Assembly (NCBI RefSeq): GCF_020731415.2
Contig: NZ_CP088276.1
Coordinates: 62,001 to 126,000, forward strand
Length of the DNA stretch: 64,000 nucleotides
Source of the DNA: Phyllobacterium sp. T1293
GTDB taxonomy: Bacteria; Pseudomonadota; Alphaproteobacteria; Rhizobiales; Rhizobiaceae
Reading direction: 5' to 3'
The notes under the pieces are model-generated. The model was not told the origin of the DNA. It made no database searches and was given only the letters and a program-made list of their open reading frames with translations. The stretch's first letter is position 1; every line of letters starts with the position of its first letter. Positions 45,350 to 55,431 of this stretch are shown in pieces. The translations under genes and the position numbers were made by a program.

Positions 45350-45844
45350 TTTTTCAATTCATCCAGTTGGGTTAAGTGACAAACAATCGCCAAGCGATTG
45401 TGTTCTTTGATTTGAGGGAAAGTCGCGCGCCGTTTGCACGTCATTGACGGGCGTTAACTTCGCGCAAAAAAATCCTCCCGATGCGAAGTTGCGAAACCAA
45501 GCACCGTCAAATTAAGTTCTTCAGCTGCGTAACGTTCTACCCAATTCGACTATGGGAGCCTATTCGACTATTGGAGTACCGACACTCCATCGACAGGGGT
45601 ACCTTGGCTCAAACACTGACATTGTAGTCATTCGTGGGTAACGTCTGTAATCTACCTTTATCTACAAAGGATGGTTGCAGATTAGTGTTCTATCGCAATG
45701 ATCGCTACATTGCGTTTAAAGCCAGACTGATACTTATTTTCAATAATTGGGCTTCTGGGGTGAGTTTTAGCGGCAATACTGGATAAATTTTCTATCCGCT
45801 AATATGAATGTCCTGACGATTCACGTCACCTGATCATCATTATG
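45350..45844. other. Intergenic region between kinase and Dpp-type operon
   Basis: No gene seen in these 495 bases. There is a near-perfect 15-base direct repeat (45544-45558 and 45562-45576, 14 of 15 bases equal) followed by GGAGT (45573-45577) and ACTCC (45584-45588) as a small dyad. These could be regulator sites for the kinase gene, whose start lies 195 bases away. The rest shows no clear structure. Confidence 0.4.
45544..45576. repeat. Short tandem direct repeat
   Basis: ATTCGACTATGGGAG and ATTCGACTATTGGAG repeat with an 18-base period, about two helical turns less three bases. It is upstream of the histidine kinase gene and may bind a regulator. Confidence 0.4.
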
Positions 45845-46816
45845 CTAGGCGAGGTGGCAGGCAACGTGATGGCCCTTGTCCAGCGTCCGTAGTTCCGGCA
45901 CTTCAATTCTGCAACGGTCGACTGCCAATGGACAGCGGGTATGAAAACGACACCCGGCTGGTGGCGAGGCGGGGCTTGGCAACTCACCTTGCAGTACAAC
46001 GCGGTTGTGCCGTACGTCCGGATCAGCCACAGGAATGGCTGATAAAAGGGCTTGTGTATAGGGATGACGTGGGTGGTCAAACAGCGCGTTGCGGCTCGCC
46101 GTCTCAACGATCACGCCGAGATACATGACGGCTATTTCATCGCAAAGATGCTCGACGACAGCCAGATCGTGCGAGATGAACAGGAAGGTCAGTCCCTGTT
46201 GCTCCTTGAGGTCGGAAAACAGATTGATGATCTGGGCCTGGATCGAAACGTCAAGCGCCGAGACGGGCTCGTCGGCTATGATCAATTCGGGCTTCAATGC
46301 CAATGCTCGGGCGATGCCTATACGCTGGCGTTGGCCGCCGGAGAATTCATGCGGGTAGCGTGCGTATTGGTATGGCGCAAGGCCGCAGATGCGCATCACT
46401 TCGAGCACCGTGTCGCGTAACTCGGCTTTCCTGACTAGCCCATGCGTCAGAAGCGCTTCGCCGATTGCATCGCCAGCCCGAACCCGTGGATTGAGCGAGC
46501 CGTAAGGGTCCTGAAACACCAGCTGCATTTTCGGCCGCAGCGCTGCCAGCGCCTTGCGGCCACCGGCTTGAATGTCTTTGCCATGAAAGCGAACAGTGCC
46601 GGTTGTTGGTTTGTAGAGCCCAAGCATGGCCCGTCCGAGTGTAGACTTGCCACTGCCGGATTCGCCGACCAGTCCGAAAGTGGTGCCACGCCGGATACGA
46701 ATGCTCACACCATCGACGGCCCTGACATGGCCTGAGACCTGACCGAACAGCCCGTCACGGATCGGGAAATGAACTTTGAGGTTTTCGACTTCAAGCAAAG
46801 CGGAAACGTCTGTCAT
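45845..46816 (-). CDS. Peptide-type ABC transporter ATP-binding protein (DppF/OppF-like)
   Basis: ATPase of 323 aa, last gene of a five-gene importer. Walker A GESGSGKST, signature FSGGQRQRI, Walker B LIIADEPVSALD, and the C-terminal oligopeptide-ATPase zinc-like region (GCRFHTRCPLAVDRCR) are present. The start ATG 46816 overlaps the preceding gene's stop (ATGA); the frame stays open upstream to 46936 but that lies inside the neighbour. Confidence 0.92.
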   Translation of the reverse strand: MTDVSALLEVENLKVHFPIRDGLFGQVSGHVRAVDGVSIRIRRGTTFGLVGESGSGKSTLGRAMLGLYKPTTGTVRFHGKDIQAGGRKALAALRPKMQLVFQDPYGSLNPRVRAGDAIGEALLTHGLVRKAELRDTVLEVMRICGLAPYQYARYPHEFSGGQRQRIGIARALALKPELIIADEPVSALDVSIQAQIINLFSDLKEQQGLTFLFISHDLAVVEHLCDEIAVMYLGVIVETASRNALFDHPRHPYTQALLSAIPVADPDVRHNRVVLQGELPSPASPPAGCRFHTRCPLAVDRCRIEVPELRTLDKGHHVACHLA

Positions 46817-47790
46817 ATCGCCCCCGACTGAGCCAGGAAACAGGCAGCACGATGTGGCGAGCTTGCCAGTCCCAGCGATGGAATGCCGGAGCGGCAGATA
46901 TCGACCGCAGCAAAGCAGCGTTCGGCAAAGGCACAATAGGCAGGGAGCCGGGCTGGACTGGGGACTTGACCCGGAATGGAAACCAGACGGCGTAACCGTT
47001 GCCCCGGAACCGGCCGCGAGGCGAGCAGGCCGCGCGTGTAGGGATGCTTGGGGTGCCGCAGCACGTCACGAACCGTACCGGTTTCAACCACTCGGCCAGC
47101 ATACATCACGATCACCCGGTCAGCCAGTTCCGCCACCAGTCCAAGGTCATGCGTGATGAGCATCAAAGCCGTACCTTCATCCTGTTTCAGCCAATTGAGC
47201 AGATCCAGGATTTGAGCCTGAATGGTTACATCAAGCGCTGTTGTTGGCTCGTCGGCGATCAGCAGTTTTGGTTTACAGCTGAGGGCGATGGCAATCATCA
47301 CGCGCTGCAACATGCCGCCGGAAAGTTGGTGCGGGTAGCCTTCGACAATCCGCTCGGGACGGGCAATACCGACGCGCGCCAGGAGAGCAATTGCCTCTGC
47401 CCATGCCGCTTTTGGTGGCATCTTGCGATGCTCGATCAACGGTTCGACAATCTGCTCGCCGATAGTCAGGACTGGATTGAGCGAACTCATTGGCTCCTGA
47501 AAAATCATGGCGATTTCGTTGCCGCGCATGGTCCGCATAGCTTCCGGCTTCAGGGTGAGAAGGTCTTGGCCGCGATACAAGATCTGACCGCCAGCGATGT
47601 ATCCGTTCGGGCGGGAGACCAGACCCATCAGCGACAGTGCTGTCACGCTCTTGCCACAGCCGGATTCACCAACCACACCAACAGTTTCGCCTTCGCCAAT
47701 GCTGAAGCTGACATCCTGAACGGCGCGGGCGACGCCCTCATCGGTTTTAAAATAAGTCGACAGGTTCTGGAATTCGACAAGCGGGGGCAT
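46813..47790 (-). CDS. Peptide-type ABC transporter ATP-binding protein (DppD/OppD-like)
   Basis: First ATPase of the importer, 325 aa. Walker [10 protein letters not shown], signature LSGGMLQRV (note Leu for the common Arg), Walker [13 protein letters not shown], and the C-terminal segment [15 protein letters not shown]. It begins seven bases after the permease stop and overlaps the next ATPase start. Separate D and F genes here contrast with the fused gene at 33429. Confidence 0.92.
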   Translation of the reverse strand: MPPLVEFQNLSTYFKTDEGVARAVQDVSFSIGEGETVGVVGESGCGKSVTALSLMGLVSRPNGYIAGGQILYRGQDLLTLKPEAMRTMRGNEIAMIFQEPMSSLNPVLTIGEQIVEPLIEHRKMPPKAAWAEAIALLARVGIARPERIVEGYPHQLSGGMLQRVMIAIALSCKPKLLIADEPTTALDVTIQAQILDLLNWLKQDEGTALMLITHDLGLVAELADRVIVMYAGRVVETGTVRDVLRHPKHPYTRGLLASRPVPGQRLRRLVSIPGQVPSPARLPAYCAFAERCFAAVDICRSGIPSLGLASSPHRAACFLAQSGAI

Positions 47791-47797
47791 GTTCGGC

Positions 47798-48745
47798 TTA
47801 CCGTTTCATCTTTGGGTCGAGTGCATCGCGCAGCCCGTCGCCCACTATGTTGATGGCAACCACAGTCAGGAAGATTGCAACGCCCGGCGGCATCCACAAC
47901 CAGGGCCTGCGCTGGAAATCGACAAAGCTGTTGGCGGTATCCATCATGTTGCCCCAGGATGGCGTCGGAGGAACCACGCCAAGGCCGAGATAGCTGAGAT
48001 AGGCCTCATTCAGGATGGCACTGGCAACGCCTATGGTTGCCGCCACGATCAGGATTGGTACCGTATTGGGCAGCAGATGGTGGAACAGCCGCCGGTGCAA
48101 AGGCAGACCTAAAACCTCCGTCGCTATCATGAAGTCACGCTCACGCAGTGACAGGATCTGGGACCGCACAAGGCGCGCGACCGTTACCCAATTCGGCAGA
48201 CTAAGCATGAGAATGACGAGATAGATGCGCTGATCAGGTGGTACCTTCAACTCGGACAGCACGGCACCAATGATAATGAGAAGAGGTAGCGTCGGGATTG
48301 TCATCACGAGATCGGCCCCACGCATAATCACGGCGTCGGTCAGGCCTCCGAGATAACCGGCAATCGCGCCCGCAATGTAGCCGATGACCACCGACAGGAA
48401 TACCGACGCCAAGCCGACCGTCAGTGAGATACGACCGGCTGACATCAGTCTTGCCATGATATCGCGTCCGAGGAAATCCGTTCCAAGCCAGTGTTTCAGG
48501 CTTGGCGGGCGGTTGACACTGAGCGCATCGGTGGCGTTCAAATCCCAGCGGCTGACGAATGGTCCAACCACACAGATGAGAACGATCAACAGCAGCACAC
48601 CCAGTGCTGTCATGGCAGTGGCGTTGCGGCGCATCCGCCACAATGCGTCGCCAAGCGGTGAGCGCGTCGAGCCGAGATGCCCGGTCAGTGCGAGCAGTTC
48701 GACCTGACGTGTTCGGTTTCGGCGGAAAGGATTGAAGGAAACCAT
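47798..48745 (-). CDS. Peptide-type ABC transporter permease (DppC/OppC-like)
   Basis: Membrane subunit of 315 aa with six helices. Typical features: LKHWLGTDFLGRDIMARLMSAG, the EAA loop FMIATEVLGLPLHRRLFHHLLPN and C-terminal GDGLRDALDPKMKR. The N-terminal tail of about 45 residues is longer than in the DppC at 32620. ATG 48745 starts one base after the preceding permease stop, with GAGG upstream. Confidence 0.92.
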   Translation of the reverse strand: MVSFNPFRRNRTRQVELLALTGHLGSTRSPLGDALWRMRRNATAMTALGVLLLIVLICVVGPFVSRWDLNATDALSVNRPPSLKHWLGTDFLGRDIMARLMSAGRISLTVGLASVFLSVVIGYIAGAIAGYLGGLTDAVIMRGADLVMTIPTLPLLIIIGAVLSELKVPPDQRIYLVILMLSLPNWVTVARLVRSQILSLRERDFMIATEVLGLPLHRRLFHHLLPNTVPILIVAATIGVASAILNEAYLSYLGLGVVPPTPSWGNMMDTANSFVDFQRRPWLWMPPGVAIFLTVVAINIVGDGLRDALDPKMKR

Positions 48746-48746
48746 T

Positions 48747-49709
48747 CTAACCTCGCCGTAGCCGGATTCGAGGATCAGCGGCGGCATAGGCAATGTCAGC
48801 CAGCAAATTGCCAAGTATGGTCATTGCGGCCAGAACCATTGTGAAGCCCATAAGCACCGGATAGTCACGTGCTGCCAGTGTGTCGATCTGAATGTGCCCG
48901 GCGCCGGGCCAATTGAAAATCTTCTCGGTGACAATGGCCCCGGAGAACAGGCCGGGCAGTTCGAAGCCCAGAAGCGTGATCATGGGTAACATCGCATTGC
49001 GCAAGGCATGTTTGAAAATGACGGTTCGTTCTTTCAATCCCTTGGCCCGTGCGGTGCGCACAAAGTCCATCGAGAGTGCCTCAAGCATACTGGCGCGGAT
49101 GTAGCGCGTCAGGCTTCCGGCCTGCAATGCGGTCAGCACCAGAACCGGCAGCACCATATGAGCTGCCACCTCGATGACCCACGCGAAACCGGTTGTCTCG
49201 CTGCCGGTGCTTATCATCCCGCCAACCGGCAACCAGCGCAGGTCAACCGCGAACCATTTGATCAGGAGCAGACAAAGGAAGAAAACCGGAAATGACATGG
49301 CGCCAAAGATCGCCAGCGTCACAATGCGGTCGTACCAGGAATAGGGCCAGACAGCTGCGGTGATGCCAGCCAGCAGCGAGACAAACCAGTAGAGAAGCAG
49401 CGCCGTTCCGCCCAGAAGGAAGGAATTCCAGATGTATTGGTTGAGAAGACTGGCCACCGGAATCTGATACTGCATGGAATAACCGAGATCACCCGTCAGC
49501 AAGTGACCCAGCCAATCGAAATACCGGTCAAAAACAGGCCGGTCGAGGCCATAAAGTGCCTTCAGTTCCGCCGCCCGTTCAGCGGTCAGATTGATGTTGC
49601 CGTCAATGAAATCGCCCGGCGTCAGGGCGAAGATAAAGAAAATCAGTGCCGAGGCTCCAAGAAGCATCGGCACCGACAGCAACAATCTGCGAATAATGAA
49701 GTTTTTCAT
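48747..49709 (-). CDS. Peptide-type ABC transporter permease (DppB/OppB-like)
   Basis: Membrane subunit of 320 aa with six helices; MLLGASALIFFIFALTPGDF at the N terminus and the EAA loop ending AKGLKERTVIFKHALRNA are DppB-like. ATG 49709 is preferred; GTG 49721 would add four residues. Downstream genes follow with almost no gap. Confidence 0.9.
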   Translation of the reverse strand: MKNFIIRRLLLSVPMLLGASALIFFIFALTPGDFIDGNINLTAERAAELKALYGLDRPVFDRYFDWLGHLLTGDLGYSMQYQIPVASLLNQYIWNSFLLGGTALLLYWFVSLLAGITAAVWPYSWYDRIVTLAIFGAMSFPVFFLCLLLIKWFAVDLRWLPVGGMISTGSETTGFAWVIEVAAHMVLPVLVLTALQAGSLTRYIRASMLEALSMDFVRTARAKGLKERTVIFKHALRNAMLPMITLLGFELPGLFSGAIVTEKIFNWPGAGHIQIDTLAARDYPVLMGFTMVLAAMTILGNLLADIAYAAADPRIRLRRG

Positions 49710-49732
49710 GTTCGACAGCACGCCATGTGACG

Positions 49733-51436
49733 TTACTGCACGATCTTCAAGTTTGGCAGGCTGGAGATTATGCCGTTGTAGATATCAGGGTTGAAGCCGC
49801 TGACCCGACCATCCGCAGCAGACAGGATCTTGCGATAGGCCAGATAAATCACCGGCGGATCTTCGGCCAGAACCTTGTAAAGCTCATGGTAGATTGCCTT
49901 GCGCTTGTCGATATCCGTTGTGGCATTGCCCGCATCAACAAGCCGATCGACATCAGCATTATGATAGCCGCGCCGGCCAATTTCTCCAGTCGCAGATATA
50001 AAGTCTTCGACGCCATCATGCGGGTCATTGATGCCTGACGTGCGGTAGGTCGCCAGATCAAAATTGCCAGATTTCATCTTGGCCAGCATGGCATTGAAAT
50101 CGGATACTTCAGGCACCAGATCGACACCGATCGCTTTGAAGTTTTCTTTGGCGATCGGGATCAAGGCGTCGTTGATCAGCGATTTGGTTGCCAGCAATGT
50201 CAACGACAGGCGCTGGCCGTCCTTGGTGCGGATGCCGTCTGGTCCGGCTTTCCATCCCGCTTCATCGAGAAGGGCGGCAGCCTTGGCCGGGTCATAGGCA
50301 TAGGGTTCAATACCGGATGGGTCATAGGCCCATGAAATCGGAGCGACGGGTATAGTCGCGACCTGTCCGTAGCCCTGATAGACCACGCTGACCAGTGTTT
50401 GCCGATCAAGCCCATATGTCAGGGCGTGGCGCACTTTGGGGTCCTGCAGCGCCGGTTTTTTCTGGTTGAATTCGATCATGCTGTAGTCGCTGGAACCGTA
50501 CAGATTGATAGCAGCGAAGCCGAGGCTCTTCAGCGTATCAATATTGTCCTGATTGACCGAAAAGCCGTCATAATCAGTCTCACCCGTCTGGAACAGCTGC
50601 AGCTTGGTGGCATCCGAGGTGATCCGGTAGATGAAGTTTTCAACACCCGGCTTGCCGCGGAAATAATGGGGGTTGGCGTGAAACCGCACTTCTTGCCCCG
50701 GAATATACTTGTCGAAAACATACGAACCGGCACCAAGCGGATTATTACCCAAAGCGCGGATACCATCCAGCTTGCCACGGGCGAAACCATTGCCGTAATG
50801 CGCCTTGGAAAGCACGGGGCCGCCGATCAGATACGGCGTCTTGGCGCCCGGCTGTGTGGCGGTGACTTGCAGCGTCTGCGGGTCGATCACCTTGAGGCCA
50901 GAAATACTATCCGATTTTCCGGCTTTATATTCGGCTCCGCCAACTATGGCGGCGGGGGTTATATCGGTCTCTCCATCATAGGTTGGATCATGCAGCACGG
51001 TTAGTGTAAAAGCCACGTCCTCGGCGGTCAGCGGCGAACCATCACTGAAAACCAGATCGGGGCGAAGCTTCAGTGTGTACACCAGACCATCAGGACTGAT
51101 AGTCCAGGAGTCTGCCTGTTCCGCAACGAGTTTGCCGTGACTGTCATAATTGATCAGCCGACCGAAGATGACATCGGTGACGTTCTCATCCCAGCCATTG
51201 GTGAAGAAATAGGGGTTAAATATGCCCTGTGGCGAGCTGATCGCTCCGACTACGGTATCCTTGCGTGCTTTGGCGACGGCAGGGATCAGTGATAGCTCCG
51301 TGGCAGGAGTGGTGCCATCCGGGAGCACATCATCCGCCTGCGCGGACGGGCTGAAGGCAAGGGTGCCGATGATCAATGCGAGGGAAACAAGGCTGGTTTG
51401 GCGACGGCGGACCGGGATCAGATCATGGAAGCGCAT
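49733..51436 (-). CDS. Peptide-type ABC substrate-binding protein (family 5)
   Basis: Periplasmic binding protein of 567 aa, first gene of the operon. A Tat- or Sec-like signal (RFHDLIPVRRRQTSL, then a hydrophobic run to AFSPSAQA) is cleaved near residue 34. Family 5 marks: SPDGLVYTLKLRPDLVFSDG and PLTAEDVAFTL. ATG 51436 has AAGGA seven bases upstream; longer frames reach 51580. The substrate may be a peptide or glycoside; nothing in the sequence decides it. Confidence 0.9.
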   Translation of the reverse strand: MRFHDLIPVRRRQTSLVSLALIIGTLAFSPSAQADDVLPDGTTPATELSLIPAVAKARKDTVVGAISSPQGIFNPYFFTNGWDENVTDVIFGRLINYDSHGKLVAEQADSWTISPDGLVYTLKLRPDLVFSDGSPLTAEDVAFTLTVLHDPTYDGETDITPAAIVGGAEYKAGKSDSISGLKVIDPQTLQVTATQPGAKTPYLIGGPVLSKAHYGNGFARGKLDGIRALGNNPLGAGSYVFDKYIPGQEVRFHANPHYFRGKPGVENFIYRITSDATKLQLFQTGETDYDGFSVNQDNIDTLKSLGFAAINLYGSSDYSMIEFNQKKPALQDPKVRHALTYGLDRQTLVSVVYQGYGQVATIPVAPISWAYDPSGIEPYAYDPAKAAALLDEAGWKAGPDGIRTKDGQRLSLTLLATKSLINDALIPIAKENFKAIGVDLVPEVSDFNAMLAKMKSGNFDLATYRTSGINDPHDGVEDFISATGEIGRRGYHNADVDRLVDAGNATTDIDKRKAIYHELYKVLAEDPPVIYLAYRKILSAADGRVSGFNPDIYNGIISSLPNLKIVQ

Positions 51437-51943
51437 AGCGATATCCTTCATGACGGGAAGGTGGAACCTGCCCACCCGCGAAATGAAAGTCAACCGGAGG
51501 TGTTCATCAGTATGAACAGCTTCAACCGGTGCGGTAAATCCGAACTGGTGCGCGAATAGTCCCATTGTGGAGAATCTCATATGTCACCCTCAAATTGATC
51601 AGGGGAGCATAGGTCGCCAGATTATATGCACAAAGTGAACTGTGCCCATTTTGAGCCCGATTGAGCAAAATCTTCTCGCCGCAGTGCCTTTTCGGCAATG
51701 ACAGTTTCGCCTATGGCTCTCGTTTAACTCGGACCATATAAAGTTGGGGTTGAATAGATTCGATAAGACCGGGATAACTGGCGGCGAATGAATCATCTGG
51801 GGAAGAGGTCATCAACATCTGCGCTTCCGCCAAGGCAACGTCCGTTAAAGAGACGCAGTTCGACAAGCGAACGATGCTCCGGCGATATCCACTCCTTTAT
51901 CGGGAGTTTGGATCACTCCTTCTAACTGACCAAAGGAACGTCC
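51437..51943. other. Intergenic region between divergent transporter operon and periplasmic gene
   Basis: No convincing gene in these 507 bases. Just before the plus-strand gene, ATCC (51887-51890) and CTCC (51892-51895) are mirrored by GGAG (51903-51906) and GGAT (51910-51913), an interrupted dyad in the likely promoter. The transporter promoter should lie between 51450 and 51700 on the minus strand; no clear consensus seen. Confidence 0.35.
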
Positions 51944-52483
51944 ATGCGTAATTACACAATTCCGATTGCTGCCTCCCTCATGCTCATCTCGGGTATTACT
52001 CTGGCAACTGCCGCACAGAACACGCCGAGTGTATTAACCATTGAGAAGGAAGCGGGGAAGCCTATAGCCACTTTTACCGTTGAAGAGCTGGGTAAAGCAT
52101 TCCCATCCAAGACCCTTGAGACAGTTACTCCATGGACCAATGGCGAGAAACGCCGCTATCGTGGCGCTCCGTTGAAAGATATCCTTGCCAAGTATGGTTC
52201 AGCAGATGCCGCGACCGTCACAGGTGTCGCACTTGATGGCTTTGAAGCCAAGCTGGAGACAAAAGAAATCAAAGCCTTCGATCCTATCGTGGCGACAGAG
52301 GTCGATTGCGTGGATGCTGACAGGCTGGCTGCCACATGTACAAAAGATCAGGAATTCAGAGTGCTGACCGATGCGGATCGTGGCCCTTTCTATGTCGTTT
52401 GGCCCTACGAACAGCTGCCAAAATCAACCAACACAGATGAGAATTACCGCTGGATCTGGTTCCTGGCAGCTCTGCGACCCTAG
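51944..52483 (+). CDS. Periplasmic molybdopterin-oxidoreductase-domain-like protein
   Basis: Exported protein of 179 aa. Signal peptide: MRNYTIPIAASLMLISGITLATAA with cleavage near residue 24. The body (TFTVEELGKAFPSKTLETVTPW, then YRGAPLKDILAKYG and the C-terminal GPFYVVWPYEQLP ... YRWIWFLA) matches small proteins with a sulfite-oxidase-type molybdopterin-binding fold. The conserved cofactor Cys of true sulfite oxidases is not evident at the usual place, though two Cys (VDCVD, ATCTKD) occur. It may bind a ligand instead of catalysing oxidation. A strong hairpin follows. Confidence 0.65.
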   Translation: MRNYTIPIAASLMLISGITLATAAQNTPSVLTIEKEAGKPIATFTVEELGKAFPSKTLETVTPWTNGEKRRYRGAPLKDILAKYGSADAATVTGVALDGFEAKLETKEIKAFDPIVATEVDCVDADRLAATCTKDQEFRVLTDADRGPFYVVWPYEQLPKSTNTDENYRWIWFLAALRP

Positions 52484-52574
52484 TAAAAACGTATTCTCCA
52501 TCCGTTCGAAGCAAAGCTGACGGTGTTTAAGCAGGCTCTGTTCCACCGCGAGCTTTACGAACGAACCAGCATTG

Positions 52575-52606
52575 ATCAATCCCATCATGGTCCTGATGGG
52601 ATTGAT
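52575..52606. terminator. Strong bidirectional hairpin between convergent genes
   Basis: A 12-base perfect stem (TCAATCCCATCA at 52576-52587 with TGATGGGATTGA at 52594-52605) plus an outer A-T pair encloses a six-base loop. It sits between the ends of the plus-strand periplasmic gene and the minus-strand TPR gene. Short T-run (TTT) follows on the plus strand. Confidence 0.75.
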
Positions 52607-52651
52607 TTCCCGGCTCTCCGTCGAGCATCAGAGATTTTGTCCAAATGTCCC

Positions 52652-54985
52652 TTAGTTGTTCCTTGCACCCCAAAGGTGATCGCGCAAGGACAATGCGGGC
52701 TTGTATTCCGGTTTGATCTTGAGCGCCGCATCGAGATCAAACAGGGCTCCGTTGAGATTTCCCTTCACGCCTTGTAAAATTGCCCGCCTGAAATAGAGGG
52801 AAACATTCTGCGGGTCTGCTTCCAGCAATGCGTTTAATTCAGCGATATTGTGGTCGGGGTCGCCAGTCTTGATGCTTTCGGCAGCGAGCGAGAGTTCTGT
52901 GGGCGTGCTTCCAAGATTGAGTCTGACGACCTCAATCAGATCAGCGAATGCGTCGGGAAAAGAGCTTTTGCTCAGACGAGCATGAGCACGACCGCTGTAT
53001 GCCTCCACGTAATTTGGATCAAGTTTGATGGCATTGGTGAAATCCACTATTGCAGCGTCCACATCTCCTTTCTTGAAGAGAGCAAACCCACGGTTATTGT
53101 AAGCTGTCTGATAATCGGGGTGAAGTTTTATCACCTGATCGTAATCGGCAATCGCCCCGTCAAAATCGCGCAGGACAAGACGGGAATTGCCACGAAAGCC
53201 ATATGCATCTGCATTGTTCGCATCGAGATTGATCGCTTTGCTATAATCATCAATTGATCCATTGGCGTCGCCGCCTTTGAAACGGACCAACCCAAGGATA
53301 TTATAGGCATCGACCAGCCGAGGATCGAGTTTGATTGCCTGATCACAATCTCCTTTGGCTTCACCAAGCTCACCCTTTTGAGAACGGGCCCAGCAGCGAT
53401 AGTAATATGGTTTAGCGTCATCCGGGTTTTGCCGGGTTGCTTCGTTGAGGTCACTTATAGCTTCGTCGAAATCCCCCCGTCTCGCGCGAACATACCCTCT
53501 GTTTTTGTAAGCTGCAGTTGCCAGGGGATTGAGTTTGATCGCCTGATCAAGATCGGAAAGTGCCTTGTCCAAGTTGTTTGTCTCCCCGTAAGCTAACCCA
53601 CGTCCGACATACGCACTGGAATCAGTGGGATCGAGCCGGATTGCGCTGTCAAAATCAGGAATGGCACCGATAAAATCCCGCTTTTCCATGCGAGCCAATC
53701 CCCGGCGTTGATAAGATTCCGCATTTTTAGGATCAAGCCTGATCGCTTGATCGAAGTCTTGCATTGCCTTATCCCAATGGCCCTTGGCCTTGTGAGCATC
53801 GCCTCGATTGCCGTAAGGAGCCGGCGTTTCCGGATCGTATTTTATTGCAAGATCGAAATCTTTTATCGCCTCATCAATATTGCCGCGTTTGAGGTAGGTC
53901 AGCCCGCGTCCGTTATAGGCATCGGCCAATCTGGGATTAAGCTTGATCGCCTGATCGAAATCGCCCAATGCTTCATCAAACTTGCCTTGGCTGTAACGAG
54001 CCACCCCACGATAGTTGAATGACCACGGGTCATTTGGGCCGCCCTTGATCGCCTTATTGAGGTCACGTATCGAGCCATCAAGATCCCCCATCTTTGCACG
54101 GGCGTACCCTCTGTTCTTGTAAGCATTTATAGATTGCGGTTCGAGTTTGAGTGCTTCATTCAGATCAGGGACTGCCTGGGCGAATTCCCCGCGCGCGATA
54201 AAAACCACACCGCGACCAACATAGGCACCGGCAAGGTTTGGATTGAGTTTGAGGGCAGTTTCAAAGTCTTCCATTGCTCCCGAAAAGTCTTTTCGGTCGA
54301 TGCGCGCTTCGCCTCGATTGCCGTATGCATCGGCATTTTTGGGATCGAGTTTGATCGCCTCATCGTAATCTATGAGAGCCTTGTCCACTTCGCCGCTATT
54401 AAATCGGGCATATCCTCGATTGTTGTAGGCCGCAGAATATGACGGATCGAGTTCAATCGCATGGTCATAATCAGCAAGTGCTGTATCCACTTCACCTTTT
54501 CTGTATCGCGCCAACCCGCGATTGCTGTAGGCCATCACATATCTTGGGTCGAGCTTGATCGCCTGATTGAAGTCGGCAATTGCTTTATCAAAATTATTCA
54601 ACTTTAGATAAATCGCACCGCGGCTGTTATAACCAGCTGCATAACCGGGGTCTATGGCGATTGCCCGCTCGAAGTCCTTCAGCGCCGCATCCATATCATC
54701 TTTGCGAAAACTGGCATTCCCACGATTGTTGTAGGCCACAACAAATTTAGGGTTGAGTTTAATAGCCTGATCAAAATCAGCGATTGCCTTGTCATACTCC
54801 CCTATCTCCACATAAGCGTTACCGCGGCGGCCATAGGCCAGAGCATTTGAAGGATCAATACGGATAATCTGGTTTAACTCGCGAATAGCCTGCGTCGGAA
54901 CGCCCGGAAGCTTTTTCTCGTCCGCCAGAGCAATTGTGGACAAAAGTACGATTATTCCGAAACCAGCTGCACATACGCGTTTCAT
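52652..54985 (-). CDS. Exported protein made of 21 tandem TPR units
   Basis: A 777-aa protein. After a signal peptide (MKRVCAAGFGIIVLLSTIALADE, cleavage near residue 21) it is almost wholly TPR: I count 21 successive units of 34 residues with no insert, from the NALAYGRRGNAY unit to the NVSLYFRRAILQ unit, the last three degenerate. The AY-RG ... A-F--AI-L-P pattern is very regular. Such a superhelix binds proteins or peptides in the periplasm. ATG 54985 follows GGGGA; the frame is open to 55045. It is divergent from vgrG but no direct type VI link is shown. Confidence 0.85.
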   Translation of the reverse strand: MKRVCAAGFGIIVLLSTIALADEKKLPGVPTQAIRELNQIIRIDPSNALAYGRRGNAYVEIGEYDKAIADFDQAIKLNPKFVVAYNNRGNASFRKDDMDAALKDFERAIAIDPGYAAGYNSRGAIYLKLNNFDKAIADFNQAIKLDPRYVMAYSNRGLARYRKGEVDTALADYDHAIELDPSYSAAYNNRGYARFNSGEVDKALIDYDEAIKLDPKNADAYGNRGEARIDRKDFSGAMEDFETALKLNPNLAGAYVGRGVVFIARGEFAQAVPDLNEALKLEPQSINAYKNRGYARAKMGDLDGSIRDLNKAIKGGPNDPWSFNYRGVARYSQGKFDEALGDFDQAIKLNPRLADAYNGRGLTYLKRGNIDEAIKDFDLAIKYDPETPAPYGNRGDAHKAKGHWDKAMQDFDQAIRLDPKNAESYQRRGLARMEKRDFIGAIPDFDSAIRLDPTDSSAYVGRGLAYGETNNLDKALSDLDQAIKLNPLATAAYKNRGYVRARRGDFDEAISDLNEATRQNPDDAKPYYYRCWARSQKGELGEAKGDCDQAIKLDPRLVDAYNILGLVRFKGGDANGSIDDYSKAINLDANNADAYGFRGNSRLVLRDFDGAIADYDQVIKLHPDYQTAYNNRGFALFKKGDVDAAIVDFTNAIKLDPNYVEAYSGRAHARLSKSSFPDAFADLIEVVRLNLGSTPTELSLAAESIKTGDPDHNIAELNALLEADPQNVSLYFRRAILQGVKGNLNGALFDLDAALKIKPEYKPALSLRDHLWGARNN

Positions 54986-55056
54986 AGGATAATCCCCGCT
55001 GCAGGTCAGAACGCACATCATACCAACAGCTTTCCTCGACTTCAAAAGTGAGAGCT

Positions 55057-55074
55057 ATAGTGTAAACGCACTAT
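55057..55074. promoter_or_regulatory. Inverted repeat upstream of the TPR gene
   Basis: ATAGTG (55057-55062) and CACTAT (55069-55074) form a perfect dyad around TAAACG, 72 bases before the TPR start codon. Possible operator. Confidence 0.35.
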
Positions 55075-55290
55075 GCGGCGGCGTTTGGCTGGCCTGTATT
55101 GGACGCTGAGGGGTCATCAACCATTCGGTGAGCCCTATGGAACCCTTGTTTCGCTTATGAGGCCGGTGTTTAGGCCTGCCAAAGCTCGGTTTTCGTCGTG
55201 ATCATCAGAATGAAATTCGAGCGTCTATATCCGGGTTGCGGGCTACCGCCCGTTAAACTTTATTGGCATTTTCTTCACGGTTGATCGGTT

Positions 55291-55333
55291 TCAAAAAAGC
55301 GTCCTGGTGTTCCAGAACGAGCGTCTTTTTTGA
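55291..55333. terminator. A/T-tract hairpin at the left edge of the vgrG island
   Basis: TCAAAAAA (55291-55298) pairs with TTTTTTGA (55326-55333); inside, CGT (55300-55302) pairs with ACG (55317-55319) and CTGG (55304-55307) with CCAG (55312-55315) around TGTT. Both strands read as a terminator, yet the flanking genes are divergent and none ends here. Confidence 0.55.
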
Positions 55334-55431
55334 TCGCCAAGGGCGGCGGAAAGAAATGCAACCGCATGCTTGGCACAACGGGAAGATGCGGCTATGTTCC
55401 AGCCTGCCAGTTAAACGGGGGTAGCAATCCG

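Larger units (their letters stand above)
54986..55431. other. Divergent region between TPR gene and vgrG
   Basis: 446 bases without a supported gene. It holds a dyad near the TPR promoter side (55057-55074) and an A/T-tract hairpin at 55291-55333. Short open frames here lack ribosome sites. Both flanking promoters should lie in it. Confidence 0.45.

Noticed and set aside
52700..54900. 102-base periodicity that might suggest a CRISPR or minisatellite array
   Set aside because: The period equals 34 codons and is explained by TPR coding repeats; units are divergent at the DNA level with no spacers.
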